Below are positions 1-8,669 of a stretch of DNA of 14,901 bases, one piece after another. The stretch comes from Syntrophobacterales bacterium (GTDB lineage: Bacteria > Desulfobacterota > Syntrophorhabdia > Syntrophorhabdales > WCHB1-27). The DNA is taken from NCBI GenBank assembly GCA_017881765.1, contig JADGQN010000069.1, positions 1-14,901 of the forward strand, written 5' to 3'. The position numbers and the translations under genes are program-made. The notes under the pieces were generated by a model. That model worked only from the letters and a program-made list of their open reading frames with translations. It did no database searches and was not told the origin of the DNA. Positions within the stretch are counted from its first letter, which is position 1. Each line of letters starts with the position of its first letter.

Positions 1-1293
1 AACGACTTTGCCGGATGCCGCGCCAGGCCCGGCATTGAGCCCCTTGGCCGCCAGCCTTTGTTCCTTGAGCGCCTTCTCCTTCTCCTTCGGGTCGAAGATG
101 GGGCGCAGGATCTGGTTGAGCCCCTCGGGATCGATGCGCATCAGCGCCTCTTCCTTGCTGATGAGCCCTTCTTTGGCCATGTCAACGGCGACCTTAAACG
201 CGGCAAATGCGGTTCGTTTGCCGCTCCTCGTCTGGAGCATCCAGAGCTTGCCTTTCTGGATTGTGAACTCTATGTCCTGCATATCCCTGTAGTTCTTCTC
301 GAGGATGCCGCGTATTCTTATGAGGTCAGCGTAGGACGCCGGCATCTCTTCCTCGAGACTTGGCACCGTGGCGTCTGCCTTCTGTTTCTTATTGATGGGT
401 AGCGGTGTTCTGATCCCCGCCACCACGTCCTCTCCCTGGGCGTTGAGGAGGTATTCGCCGTAGAAGACGTTGTCGCCGGTGGACGGGTTTCTGGTGAAGG
501 CCACACCGGTGGCCGAATCCATGCCGATGTTCCCGAAGACCATGGCCTGCACGTTGACGGCGGTGCCCCAGGAAGCGGGGATGTTGTTCAACTGCCGGTA
601 CGCGATGGCGCGCGCGTTGTTCCATGACTTGAAAACAGCGCCGATTGCGCCCCAGAGCTGCGTCATCGGGTCTTCCGGAAAGGTGACCCCGAGCTTTGTC
701 TTTATGGCCGCCTTGAAGCTCGCCACAAGGGCTTTCAGATCGTCAACCGAGAATTCCGTGTCCAGTTTGATCTTTTTCTCGTTCTTCTTTGCATCGATTA
801 TTTCCTCAAACGGATCTTGTTCTTCCTTTGTCTCCGGCTTCAGCCCCAGGACCACGTCCCCGTACATGGCCACGAACCGGCGGTAGCAATCGTACGCGAA
901 CCATTCGTTTCCGGTCAGGTCGGCGAGACCTTTGACCGTCTCTTCGTTGAGGCCGAGGTTCAAGACGGTGTCCATCATGCCCGGCATGCTGGCACGAGCC
1001 CCTGACCTGATCGAAAGAAGAAGCGGATTCTTCGGGTCACCGAATTTCATGCCCATGATCTCTTCAATCTTCTTCAGATTCGCAGCAACTTCCGCTTCCA
1101 GCCCTTCGGGAAAGGTCTGCCCCCTTTCGTAAAAGACCGTGCATACCTCTGTCGTTAAAGTAAAGCCGGGTGGAACCGGGATACCAAGATTGACCATATC
1201 TGCAAGGCCTGCCCCCTTGCCACCCACGAGGTTGCGCAACTTCTCACCGCCTTCAGCAGCGCCTCCACCAAAGAAGTAGACGTACTTGGCCAT
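1..1293 (-). CDS. ppdK: Pyruvate, phosphate dikinase, N-terminal 431 residues (partial)
   Basis: This enzyme interconverts pyruvate + ATP + phosphate and PEP + AMP + pyrophosphate in the cytoplasm. The ATG at 1293 is preceded by GGAGG (1299-1303) at 5 nt. The protein begins MAKYVYFFGGG, followed by the ATP-grasp signature GGKGAGLADM (residues 24-33) and the PPDK hallmark SIRSGARASMPGMMDTVLN (94-112). The end of the nucleotide-binding domain reads LWMLQTRSGKRT, and the frame leaves the window at GPGAASGKVV, the entry to the swivelling phosphohistidine domain. The catalytic His and the PEP/pyruvate domain lie outside; the family is about 880-900 residues. The PPDK-specific N-terminus separates it from PEP synthase. 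It starts 24 nt after the glyS stop and is probably the last seen gene of the cooC-to-ppdK operon. Confidence 0.96.
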   Translation of the reverse strand, partial: MAKYVYFFGGGAAEGGEKLRNLVGGKGAGLADMVNLGIPVPPGFTLTTEVCTVFYERGQTFPEGLEAEVAANLKKIEEIMGMKFGDPKNPLLLSIRSGARASMPGMMDTVLNLGLNEETVKGLADLTGNEWFAYDCYRRFVAMYGDVVLGLKPETKEEQDPFEEIIDAKKNEKKIKLDTEFSVDDLKALVASFKAAIKTKLGVTFPEDPMTQLWGAIGAVFKSWNNARAIAYRQLNNIPASWGTAVNVQAMVFGNIGMDSATGVAFTRNPSTGDNVFYGEYLLNAQGEDVVAGIRTPLPINKKQKADATVPSLEEEMPASYADLIRIRGILEKNYRDMQDIEFTIQKGKLWMLQTRSGKRTAFAAFKVAVDMAKEGLISKEEALMRIDPEGLNQILRPIFDPKEKEKALKEQRLAAKGLNAGPGAASGKVV

Positions 1294-1317
1294 GTTCTCC
1301 TCCTCTTTTTTATTCTC

Positions 1318-3405
1318 TTAAACGGATGCCCTGGAAATTTCCTCTACTCGGATCTTGGAAAAATCACCATAAGTCAGGAACAGGTCCTTGATCTTGGTGA
1401 GCAGCGCGAGGCGGTTGGCTCTGACGCGCTCATCCTCGACCATAACGAATACCTTGTCGAAATACCTGTCTATCGTCTCCTTGTACCCGACCAGTATTGC
1501 AAGCGCCGCCTCATACTCCCGCGCGTTCATCGCTGAGAGAAAAGGTGTCTTTGTTGTGGAGTAAAGTTGAAAGAGGTCCTGTTCCTCTCCTTCCGCGAGC
1601 AGTCCTGTGTCGATCTCAGTAGTGTCCGCGAGACTCTTGGTAATATTATATACCCGCTTGAAGCCGATCATGAGCCTGACGAAATCCTCAATCGATTTTT
1701 GGGTCTCAAGGGCCCTCAGCCTCATGAAGCCGTCGTAAATGTCGGAAGATGCTGCCGGCAGCACGCTGTTGACGAACTCCTGGTTATGACCCTCTTCGAT
1801 CATAGAAAACTTGAAGCGCGTCGAGATAAAGTCGGTCAGCGTCTGCTGGACCGTCTCCAGCGCGAGCTTCCCGTTAGCACGCAGCGCGTTGTATGCGACG
1901 CTTATCAGTTCCTGCAAGGGTATATGCAGACCTCTGTTGACGACAATCTTTATGATGCCCAAAGCCTGTCTTCTCAGGGCGAAAGGGTCAAGGTTGCCGG
2001 TTGGTGTGATGCCGACGGAGAAGAAGGCGGTCAGGCTATCCATCTTGTCAGAGAGCGCCATGACCGTGCCGAGGTCTGATCCGGGCAAAGCGCCACTTGT
2101 GCCGACGGGGTAGTAGTGTTCCTCTATCGACAGGGCGATCTCTTTCTCTTCTCCCTGGGTGAGGGCGTACATCCTTCCCATGACACCCTGCAGCTCTGGA
2201 AATTCACCGACCATGTGGGTGAGGAGGTCTGCCTTCAACAAGATGGAAGCCCTTATCAAAGCTTGCGAATCGACCCCCATGCTCCTGCCGATAAAAAGAG
2301 CGATCTGTTTGATCCGTTCGGACTTCTCCTTCAGGTTCCCCAGCCGTTCGTGAAAGACCACGGCGGAGAGCCTGTCGTGGAGCGTCTCCAGTTTAACTTT
2401 TCTGTCTTCTTCGAAGAAGAAGCGGGCGTCCGCAAGACGCGCCCGAAGTACCTTCTCGTTCCCGCGGATCACCTGTTCCGGGTCTCCGGGAATGGTATTG
2501 GCGAAGAAAATGAAGGCAGCCAGCAGCGCACCGTCAGGACCCTCAAGAGGTATGTATCGTTGATGTCCCTTCATCACGTTGACGAGTACGGCCCGGGGAA
2601 GGTCCAGGTACTCCGCCTCAAACCGGCCCATCAGCGCATAAGGATATTCCGTGATATAGAGGATTTCCTGGATGAGCGCTTCGTCCGTCACGGCCTTGCC
2701 CTTGGCGCGGCCCTCTATCTCGCGGATACCTTCCGTCATGGTGGCGAGTCTCTCTTCCTCGTTGACCACCACGTAGGCAGCCTTAAGCTCTTCCACGTAT
2801 TGCGACGGATGGGTTATGGAAACAGGACCCTTCGCGAGGAAGCGGTGTCCGCGGGACGTATTGCCGCTTCGGATGCCGGCCACGGTGAGTGGAATTACAG
2901 ACTCACCGAGCAGACATACAAGCCACTGGATGGGACGCGCAAACTCGAACTCTCCAAGGCCCCAGCGCATCTTTTTAGGAAAGGGGATGCGTGGCACGAG
3001 GCCGGCAAGCAACTCAGGGAGGACCTCCAGGCTGTTCTTTCCCTTTTCCAGTTTCTCCACGCAGACCAGCTCATTCGTATCTTTCTTGGCTATCTTCAGT
3101 TCGGAGACATCAACCCCCTGAGACTTTGCGAACCCCGTGGCAGCGGGCTGGGGCTTTCCTTGTGCGTCAAAGGCACGGGCAGCGGGTGGGCCGTATTTGA
3201 CCGTGACGACATCTTTCTGCGTCTCCGCCACGGCGTCGATCAGGAGCACAATTCTTCGCGGTGTTCCGTAGATGGTGATTGCTCCGTGCTCGATGTGGGC
3301 AGTAGCGAGACTCTCATCAATCAGCTTGAGCAAACCTTCCTTGGCGGGCTGGATGAATCGGGCAGGGAGCTCTTCCACACCGATCTCAAACAGAAAGGGC
3401 TTCAC
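1318..3405 (-). CDS. glyS: Glycyl-tRNA synthetase beta subunit
   Basis: Beta chain of the bacterial alpha2beta2 glycyl-tRNA synthetase, which charges tRNA-Gly; this chain recognises and binds the tRNA. It has 695 residues, the usual length of about 690. Family stretches seen include FLFEIGVEELPARF at the N-terminus, GTPRRIVLLID, the region ending ADLLTHMVGEFPELQGVMG, and a C-terminal anticodon-binding (DALR-like) segment ending in FLTYGDFSKIRVEEISRASV. The start codon is GTG at 3405 and overlaps the glyQ stop as GTGA (4 nt), so the two chains are translationally coupled, as expected for a heteromer. The opposite strand is open for long stretches here, which is a codon-bias shadow. Confidence 0.97.
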   Translation of the reverse strand: MKPFLFEIGVEELPARFIQPAKEGLLKLIDESLATAHIEHGAITIYGTPRRIVLLIDAVAETQKDVVTVKYGPPAARAFDAQGKPQPAATGFAKSQGVDVSELKIAKKDTNELVCVEKLEKGKNSLEVLPELLAGLVPRIPFPKKMRWGLGEFEFARPIQWLVCLLGESVIPLTVAGIRSGNTSRGHRFLAKGPVSITHPSQYVEELKAAYVVVNEEERLATMTEGIREIEGRAKGKAVTDEALIQEILYITEYPYALMGRFEAEYLDLPRAVLVNVMKGHQRYIPLEGPDGALLAAFIFFANTIPGDPEQVIRGNEKVLRARLADARFFFEEDRKVKLETLHDRLSAVVFHERLGNLKEKSERIKQIALFIGRSMGVDSQALIRASILLKADLLTHMVGEFPELQGVMGRMYALTQGEEKEIALSIEEHYYPVGTSGALPGSDLGTVMALSDKMDSLTAFFSVGITPTGNLDPFALRRQALGIIKIVVNRGLHIPLQELISVAYNALRANGKLALETVQQTLTDFISTRFKFSMIEEGHNQEFVNSVLPAASSDIYDGFMRLRALETQKSIEDFVRLMIGFKRVYNITKSLADTTEIDTGLLAEGEEQDLFQLYSTTKTPFLSAMNAREYEAALAILVGYKETIDRYFDKVFVMVEDERVRANRLALLTKIKDLFLTYGDFSKIRVEEISRASV

Positions 3406-4283
3406 GATGATACCCGTCCTAACAGGGGATATCCGAGTTCTTCTCTTTTCTTCACATGGAGTTCAGCGCAGAGCTTTGCCAGGTTCCTGACACGGGCTAT
3501 ATAATTCGTGCGCTCAGCAACGCTCAATGCGCCGCGGGCGTCGAGCAGGTTGAACACGTGCGAACACTTCAGGCAGAAATCATAAGCAGGGAGTGCGAGC
3601 CCCCTGGTCCGGGCCACCTTCTGGCTCTCCGCCTCATACTGGTCGAAGAGTTTTCTCAGCATGTCGCTGTCAGCTTCTTCGAAGTTGTACGTGGAGAACT
3701 CCCGCTCGGTCTCCAGATGCACGTCTCCATACAGAATATGCTTATTCCACTTGATGTTGTACACGTTGTCCACGTCCTGCAGGTACATGGCGATCCGTTC
3801 CGTGCCGTAGGTGATCTCAACACTGATCGGGGAAAGATCAATGCCGCCCACCTGCTGGAAATAGGTGAACTGCGTGATCTCCATACCATCCAGCCAGACC
3901 TCCCAGCCAAGACCCCAGGCGCCAAGGGTTGGCGACTCCCAGTCATCCTCCACAAAACGGATGTCATGAAACGCGGGATCGATGCCGAAGCTCCTGAGAC
4001 TCTCCAGATAGAGGTCCTGGATGTCGATGGGCGAAGGCTTCATGATAACCTGGAACTGATAGTAATGCTGCAGTCTGTTCGGATTTTCTCCGTAGCGCCC
4101 GTCCGTTGGGCGTCGTGACGGCTGCACATAGGCGACATTCCAGGGCTCGGGCCCCAGAACCCTCAAAAACGTGGCCGGGTGAAAGGTCCCCGCACCCACC
4201 TCCAGATCGTAGGGTTGCTGAATGACGCAGCCCTTCGCTGCCCAGAATTTTTGGAGTTCCATCACGAGGTCTTGGAAATACAC
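3402..4283 (-). CDS. glyQ: Glycyl-tRNA synthetase alpha subunit
   Basis: Catalytic class II chain of the heterotetrameric glycyl-tRNA synthetase; it forms glycyl-adenylate and transfers glycine to tRNA-Gly. It has 293 residues, the usual length. The N-terminus (M)YFQDLVMELQKFWAAKGC is the family start. Motif 2 is visible as YVQPSRRPTDGRYGENPNR and motif 3 as GTERIAMYLQDVD. The start codon is GTG (4283), chosen because the family N-terminus begins exactly there; only a weak GGA lies upstream. It sits 3 nt after the recO stop and overlaps glyS by 4 nt. Together with glyS this makes a complete enzyme. Confidence 0.98.
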   Translation of the reverse strand: MYFQDLVMELQKFWAAKGCVIQQPYDLEVGAGTFHPATFLRVLGPEPWNVAYVQPSRRPTDGRYGENPNRLQHYYQFQVIMKPSPIDIQDLYLESLRSFGIDPAFHDIRFVEDDWESPTLGAWGLGWEVWLDGMEITQFTYFQQVGGIDLSPISVEITYGTERIAMYLQDVDNVYNIKWNKHILYGDVHLETEREFSTYNFEEADSDMLRKLFDQYEAESQKVARTRGLALPAYDFCLKCSHVFNLLDARGALSVAERTNYIARVRNLAKLCAELHVKKREELGYPLLGRVSS

Positions 4284-4286
4284 GTG

Positions 4287-5129
4287 TTATCCAGTAATGC
4301 TCTTTAGGAGTCGGTACGACTTAAACTCGACGGCGAGATGATACGTCACGAAATCCTCAAGAACCTGTCTTCCCATCCGTTCGAACCCTGCGCTGCTTGC
4401 AACCAATGGGACTCGCGTCGCCCCCTCCCCCGGGAAACCCGTCGGAGCCTCCCCCTCTCGCTCGCCGTGCTCGCTAGATAGGTTTCCACAGACTTGCCCG
4501 TGGAAACCTATCCTGGCATCGTTTAACGTCAACATGCGCGGGATGAAGCCTTGCGGGTACTGACGGTGAGGAACGGCGCGGGAGCATCCGGGACAGAGGG
4601 TACCGCCTCGTTCTTTCGAGAAGTATAGTTTCTCCATGTCCGGTAACGCCTTCCCGCAGTGGACACATGACGCAAGGTTAAGCATGTATCCGAGATGACG
4701 GAGCATTTGTAGCTCATAATATAGTATATCGGTTACCGTGAATTCAACAAGTTTGAGGCTGTCGAGAATCTTTTTCAGCGCGTGGAAAAGAGGCTCGTTT
4801 CTCTGTTTTTCCTTGGTAAGCTTGTCGACGAATTCCGTAAAAAAGCTGGCCACGCAAACCTTCTTGAGGCTGACTTCGAGGCCGCTGTTTGACTCTCCGA
4901 GGTCTGCATTCTCTATGCGGACCAGGCTGCTCGTCGGTTTTTCAAAGTACTCGATCCGTACCTGAGTGAAGGGCTCCAGCGTGTTCATGAACCTCTTCTG
5001 ACTCTTTTTCGCTCCCTTGGCAATACCCGAAACCTTACCGGAAGCGAGGGTGAAGAACCTGACGATCTTGTCCGATTCTCCGAAAAGCCTCGTTGATAGA
5101 ATGATTGCCTCGTCCTTTACGAGAGCCAT
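4287..5129 (-). CDS. recO: DNA repair protein RecO, with an in-frame insertion
   Basis: RecO loads RecA on SSB-coated DNA in the RecFOR pathway. An N-terminal OB fold starts MALVKDEAIILSTRLFGESD; a zinc-finger-like Cys set (CVHCGK ... LCPGC) lies at about residues 158-187; and the helical C-terminus ends GRQVLEDFVTYHLAVEFKSY. The start at 5129 has GGAG 5 nt upstream and overlaps the lolA stop by 1 nt (TGATG). The protein has 280 residues, against about 240-250 for the family. The excess falls at about residues 207-244, a low-complexity Gly/Glu/Pro stretch between LNDARIGF and SSAGFERMG. It is encoded by repeat-like DNA with a perfect 13-bp inverted repeat (listed separately). It may still fold as RecO with a surface loop; no frameshift is seen. 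Confidence 0.92.
   Translation of the reverse strand: MALVKDEAIILSTRLFGESDKIVRFFTLASGKVSGIAKGAKKSQKRFMNTLEPFTQVRIEYFEKPTSSLVRIENADLGESNSGLEVSLKKVCVASFFTEFVDKLTKEKQRNEPLFHALKKILDSLKLVEFTVTDILYYELQMLRHLGYMLNLASCVHCGKALPDMEKLYFSKERGGTLCPGCSRAVPHRQYPQGFIPRMLTLNDARIGFHGQVCGNLSSEHGEREGEAPTGFPGEGATRVPLVASSAGFERMGRQVLEDFVTYHLAVEFKSYRLLKSITG
4400..4515. repeat. Palindromic repeat-like element inserted in frame in recO
   Basis: A perfect 13-bp inverted repeat, GATAGGTTTCCAC at 4477-4489 and GTGGAAACCTATC at 4500-4512, encloses a 10-nt loop. Beside it are a C-rich direct repeat (GTCGCCCCCTCCCCC at 4417-4431 and GTCGGAGCCTCCCCC at 4441-4455, 12 of 15 identical) and a small hairpin CGGG-AAA-CCCG at 4431-4441. 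The block coincides with the extra ~38 residues of RecO, so it is probably an inserted mobile or repetitive element kept open in the recO frame. The outer boundaries are estimated from where RecO similarity should resume, and no target duplication was recognised. Confidence 0.6.
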
Positions 5130-5938
5130 CAGCGCTCCATGATCTCTTTTTTCCCGGGATTGAAGATAAACAGCCCATCATCGAGGGATTTGTTGACTTT
5201 GATAGATGAGAAGGAAAGCGTATTCGTATTTCCTGTAATCTCCGTTATCTCGATTTTGCTGACCAGGTACTTTGTGTCTACCCACATGCGGGCCGACTGA
5301 AGCATGCCCTCCTTCTTGGGGGCGAGCAGAAACATGGTACCGTCTTTGTCCTGCGCGACTTCCTGGATGGTAAAATATACATCCAGTTTCGATATATCCT
5401 CGACAAGGTCGAGGAAGCTTCCCTGTACCTTTCCTTTATCCACCCGTTCCTTGATGACAAAGGGCTGTTCCTCGTCCGCCTGCCACATTGCTTTGCCGTC
5501 GTACAGGAAGACCTTCCGGCTCGGACCCGCATACTTCCAGAGAAACCCCTTGCCCCGTTTGTAATAGAACTCGCCTTTAGATTCTCTCTCACGTTTTAAC
5601 GTGGATATTACGATCTTCTGGTTGAACCGCGCCTCCACCGTCTGTATCCCGGCATAGGTCTTCTTGAGCATGTCGACTGCGTCAGCACGGGCAACGGCTG
5701 GCACGATGGGAATGAGCAGCGTCACGCTGGCTATGCAGAGAGTTAGGAGCGCTTGGCGGCACGCAGTCCGAAAGGGTCCGAGGGTCCTAGGGTTCAAGGG
5801 TCCGAGCAGCAGAACCAAAACAGTCAACAACCCTTTGTATCTTGTTGTCGCCTTCCTAAACTCTTGGCCCCTTGAACCCTTGAACCCTTGAACCCTCTCT
5901 TTGGCCCCTTCGCCCCTTGGCCCCTCTCTCTTTATCAT
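5129..5938 (-). CDS. lolA: Outer-membrane lipoprotein carrier LolA, with unusual N-terminal extension
   Basis: Periplasmic chaperone carrying lipoproteins from the LolCDE transporter to the outer membrane. The LolA core starts near residue 88 (VDMLKKTYAGIQTVEARFNQ) and shows family phrases such as GKGFLWKYAGPSRKVFLYDGKAMW and a C-terminal NTLSFSSIKVNKSLDDGLF. Residues about 62-87 form a hydrophobic signal segment ending VARADA. The ATG at 5938 overlaps the ftsK stop as ATGA, the same tight spacing as the neighbouring junctions, but it gives about 55 residues before a normal signal peptide. Those residues are encoded by an 8-bp-word repeat element. An in-frame TTG at 5797 would give MNPRTLGPFRTACRQALL and a conventional signal peptide, but has no clear ribosome site. 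ftsK followed by lolA is also the order in E. coli. Confidence 0.88.
   Translation of the reverse strand: MIKREGPRGEGAKERVQGFKGSRGQEFRKATTRYKGLLTVLVLLLGPLNPRTLGPFRTACRQALLTLCIASVTLLIPIVPAVARADAVDMLKKTYAGIQTVEARFNQKIVISTLKRERESKGEFYYKRGKGFLWKYAGPSRKVFLYDGKAMWQADEEQPFVIKERVDKGKVQGSFLDLVEDISKLDVYFTIQEVAQDKDGTMFLLAPKKEGMLQSARMWVDTKYLVSKIEITEITGNTNTLSFSSIKVNKSLDDGLFIFNPGKKEIMER
5774..5924. repeat. Element of 8-bp tandem words in inverted arms around a core (lolA 5' end)
   Basis: The left arm has four 8-bp words GGGTCCGA, GGGTCCTA, GGGTTCAA, GGGTCCGA (5774-5805). The right arm has TTGGCCCC then TTGAACCC three times (5864-5895), a 5-nt break, then TTGGCCCC, TTCGCCCC, TTGGCCCC (5901-5924). The arms are inverted relative to each other and can pair imperfectly. 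The core between them (5806-5863) contains TTTGTATCTTG at 5834-5844, which recurs in the element at 13750-13844. All of it is open in the lolA frame. Confidence 0.75.
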
Positions 5939-7965
5939 TTTCTTTTCAGCACCTCTCTCGGCTTGACGCCCGTGGCAGGGCCAACCACGCCCTCCTGCTC
6001 CATACGCTCCACGATGCGGGCTGCCCGGTTGTAACCGATCCGGAATCTTCTCTGGATCATGCTGATGGAGGCCTCGCCCCGCTCAGACACAAAGTTAACC
6101 GCCTCCTGATATTTCTCATCGTCGATCTCATCTTCAGCGTTTGACTCTTCCTTCTCCTCCAGGATTTCGTTATGGTAGGCCGGCGCCCCCTGTGTTTTCA
6201 GGAATTCTACTATCCTCTTTATATCGCCTTCCGACACGTAGGGGGCATGAATCCGCTGCAGCCGACCAAGCCCGGGGCTCAAAAACAGCATATCCCCGTA
6301 ACCAAGCAGGCTCTCCGCGCCATTGGAATCGAGGATCGTGCGGGAGTCCACTTTGGACGACACTTGAAAGGAGATACGCGCAGGGAAGTTGGCCTTGATG
6401 ATACCGGTGAGCACATCAACGGACGGCCGCTGGGTCGCGAGGATCAGATGTATACCGGAAGCCCGCGCCATCTGTGCCAGGCGGGCTATGTATTCTTCCA
6501 CTTCTCTGGAGGAGACCATCATCAGGTCAGCAAGCTCGTCAATGACAACGACTATGTAAGGGATGCCGCTCCCCTCCTGCCGTGCCACTTTCTGGTTATA
6601 TTTCTCGATATTGCGCACACCCTGTTCCGCCATCAAAGCGTATCGTCTCTCCATCTCATCAGTAAGCCAGCGCAGCGCGGTTTTCGCATTCTTGGCGCTG
6701 GTGACAACGGGCAGGAGAAGGTGCGGGATGCCGTCGTAAAACGAGAGCTCCAGCATCTTGAGGTCTATCATGAGGAATCTCACGGCCATGGGGGTCGCCC
6801 GGAACAGTATGCTGCAGATCATCGAATTGAGCGAGACGCTCTTACCTGAGCCTGTGGAGCCGGCAACAAGCAGATGAGGCATCTTGGTCAGTTCCGCTAC
6901 AGAGGGCTCGCCTGCTATTGTCTTGCCGAGGGCCAGAGCAAGGAACATCCTGGATGAGGAAAATAGGTCAGACTCTATGATCTCCCGCAGATAGACCGTC
7001 TGGCGCACCTTATTCGGGATCTCAATGCCCACGACGGATTTTCCCGGAATCGGCGCCACGATCCTGATCGAGACGGCGGAGAGGGCCATGGCGAGGTCGT
7101 CCGACAGGTTCGATATCCTGCTCACCTTGATGCCGGGAGCAGGCTCGAATTCGTACATAGTGACCACGGGGCCGGGTCTCACTTCCGTCACTTTGCCGTC
7201 AATCCCATAGTCCTTCAATTTTTTTTCAAGGATGCGCGCGTTCGCCTGGATGCTCTCCTTGTCCACTTTCACTTCCCGTCTTTCAACCTCGTCAAGGAGT
7301 GAGACGGAAGGCAACTTATAGGGGCCGATATCCTTCACGAACTCGAAGGTCTCCTGGACCACCTTTCGCTCTTCTTTCGGGGGCGGCGAAGGTTTTGGCT
7401 CTTCTACAACCTTTATCTCTTTGGTGCGCTCGACGGATTTTCTGCGTGCGACCCGTTGCTCGATCACGGAGAGCATAGGGATCTGTACGATAAGGAAGAG
7501 GGAGATTACGAAGATGATGAGGGAGACGAGGACACTGCCAAACCGGCTGAAGACGTTCAGAAGCGTCCTTTCCAAAAGTAGTCCGAGCAGTCCGGAGAAG
7601 GGTAGTGAAACCGTCCTGATTTGAAATGTTCCGAAAAGTACCTGCAGCAACATCGAGCATGAGATGAAGAGGAGAACGAGCCCCGAGGCCAGAAGCAGCG
7701 GGTGCGGAAGACTCCTCTTTCTTATGTGGACACCTGCAAAGAAAAAAATGCAGGCCGCGAGCATATAACTCATCAGGCCGAAGAGTTGCATCAGGGCGTC
7801 CGACGTATAGGAGCCTACCTTGCCGCACAGATTCTTCACGGTGCCGGAGGAGATGGTGTTGATGGACGGGTCAAAAGGATGGTAAGAGACAAGGCTCGCC
7901 ATGACGAAAAGAAAGAGCCCGAGCAAGCCTATTCCGAGGATCTCTTTTCTCAGCTCTTCTGACAT
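5935..7965 (-). CDS. ftsK: DNA translocase FtsK/SpoIIIE
   Basis: Septal double-stranded DNA pump that clears the chromosome from the division plane and activates dimer resolution. It has 676 residues. Several N-terminal membrane segments (first at about residues 10-28, then up to about 165) are followed by a short Pro-rich linker (PKPSPPPKEERK), far shorter than in E. coli FtsK, and then the alpha/beta motor. Walker A is AGSTGSGKSVSLNS near residue 369, Walker B YIVVVIDELADLMM near 472, followed by ATQRPSVDVLTG. The C-terminal winged-helix gamma domain (about 610-676; ISMIQRRFRIGYNRAARIVE) reads the polar KOPS-type sequences. The start at 7965 overlaps the plsC end by 16 nt and has no clear ribosome site, suggesting coupling; the stop overlaps lolA by 4 nt. 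Confidence 0.97.
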   Translation of the reverse strand: MSEELRKEILGIGLLGLFLFVMASLVSYHPFDPSINTISSGTVKNLCGKVGSYTSDALMQLFGLMSYMLAACIFFFAGVHIRKRSLPHPLLLASGLVLLFISCSMLLQVLFGTFQIRTVSLPFSGLLGLLLERTLLNVFSRFGSVLVSLIIFVISLFLIVQIPMLSVIEQRVARRKSVERTKEIKVVEEPKPSPPPKEERKVVQETFEFVKDIGPYKLPSVSLLDEVERREVKVDKESIQANARILEKKLKDYGIDGKVTEVRPGPVVTMYEFEPAPGIKVSRISNLSDDLAMALSAVSIRIVAPIPGKSVVGIEIPNKVRQTVYLREIIESDLFSSSRMFLALALGKTIAGEPSVAELTKMPHLLVAGSTGSGKSVSLNSMICSILFRATPMAVRFLMIDLKMLELSFYDGIPHLLLPVVTSAKNAKTALRWLTDEMERRYALMAEQGVRNIEKYNQKVARQEGSGIPYIVVVIDELADLMMVSSREVEEYIARLAQMARASGIHLILATQRPSVDVLTGIIKANFPARISFQVSSKVDSRTILDSNGAESLLGYGDMLFLSPGLGRLQRIHAPYVSEGDIKRIVEFLKTQGAPAYHNEILEEKEESNAEDEIDDEKYQEAVNFVSERGEASISMIQRRFRIGYNRAARIVERMEQEGVVGPATGVKPREVLKRK

Positions 7966-8657
7966 GCAATTAACCGTGTGATCGCCGCCCGGACTTCGTT
8001 CGCGACCTCTGTCTTGTATGAAACGCCCCGGCCCGCAACAGGGATCGGTTCTCCGAGATGTATCGAAACGGCACCACCCTGGACCGGAACCTGATATCCC
8101 TCCGGCTGGAGGGCAGCGGTGCCGCAGATGCCCACCGGCACTATCGGGACGCGAGCCTTCATGGCCAGGGAAAAGACGCCTGTCTTGAAGGGGAGAAGGT
8201 TACCGTCTACGCTCCGCGTACCTTCGGGGAAGACCAGAATGTTTGTGCCATCCTGTATCCGTTTGGCTGCTTCATCCATGGCCTTCAGCGCCTTTCTGGG
8301 ATTCTCCCGGTCAAGGCTTATATAGCCGGCTGCCTTCATTGTCCATCCGAGAAAGGGAATTAAAAAGAGCGACCTCTTCGCGATGAACTTGAATGAGAAG
8401 GGAAGATAGGCGAGGAGTACGTGTATGTCGAGCGCGCTCTGGTGGTTGCACATGAAGATGTAGGGCGGGGTCGCCACTTTCTCGATCCCGGTTACCGAGA
8501 CCTTGATGCCCGCAATACGGAGGTATATATGTGCCCACAGGCGTGCGATTTTATGGGTGGTTTCGCCTCCTCTGTCGAAAAGAGCGGCGCACACGGCGAC
8601 TGTGGAAAGAACGATCGTGGTAACTACGAGGTTAAGGAAAGATAGAGCTCTCCTCAT
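7950..8657 (-). CDS. plsC: 1-acyl-sn-glycerol-3-phosphate acyltransferase (PlsC family)
   Basis: Membrane-bound acyltransferase that converts lysophosphatidic acid to phosphatidic acid in phospholipid synthesis. It has 235 residues, a usual length. An N-terminal hydrophobic segment (residues 6-27) anchors it. The catalytic NHQSALD motif (His72, Asp77; HX4D) is intact, as are the substrate-binding FPEGTRS (143-149) and the following PIVPVGICGT. Family members differ in acceptor, so another lysophospholipid acceptor is possible. It lies 12 nt after the cooC stop and overlaps ftsK by 16 nt. Confidence 0.92.
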   Translation of the reverse strand: MRRALSFLNLVVTTIVLSTVAVCAALFDRGGETTHKIARLWAHIYLRIAGIKVSVTGIEKVATPPYIFMCNHQSALDIHVLLAYLPFSFKFIAKRSLFLIPFLGWTMKAAGYISLDRENPRKALKAMDEAAKRIQDGTNILVFPEGTRSVDGNLLPFKTGVFSLAMKARVPIVPVGICGTAALQPEGYQVPVQGGAVSIHLGEPIPVAGRGVSYKTEVANEVRAAITRLIACQKS

Positions 8658-8669
8658 TTCATCGCTTTG

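Noticed and set aside
2116..3504. 462-codon open frame on the plus strand opposite glyS
   Set aside because: It lies wholly antisense to well-recognised glyS/glyQ, has no recognisable domain and reads as a codon-bias shadow.
3456..4118. 220-codon plus-strand frame opposite glyQ
   Set aside because: Antisense to a conserved synthetase gene; composition and lack of any motif point to a shadow frame.
6172..6849. 225-codon plus-strand frame opposite ftsK
   Set aside because: Antisense to the conserved FtsK motor domain; no family features.
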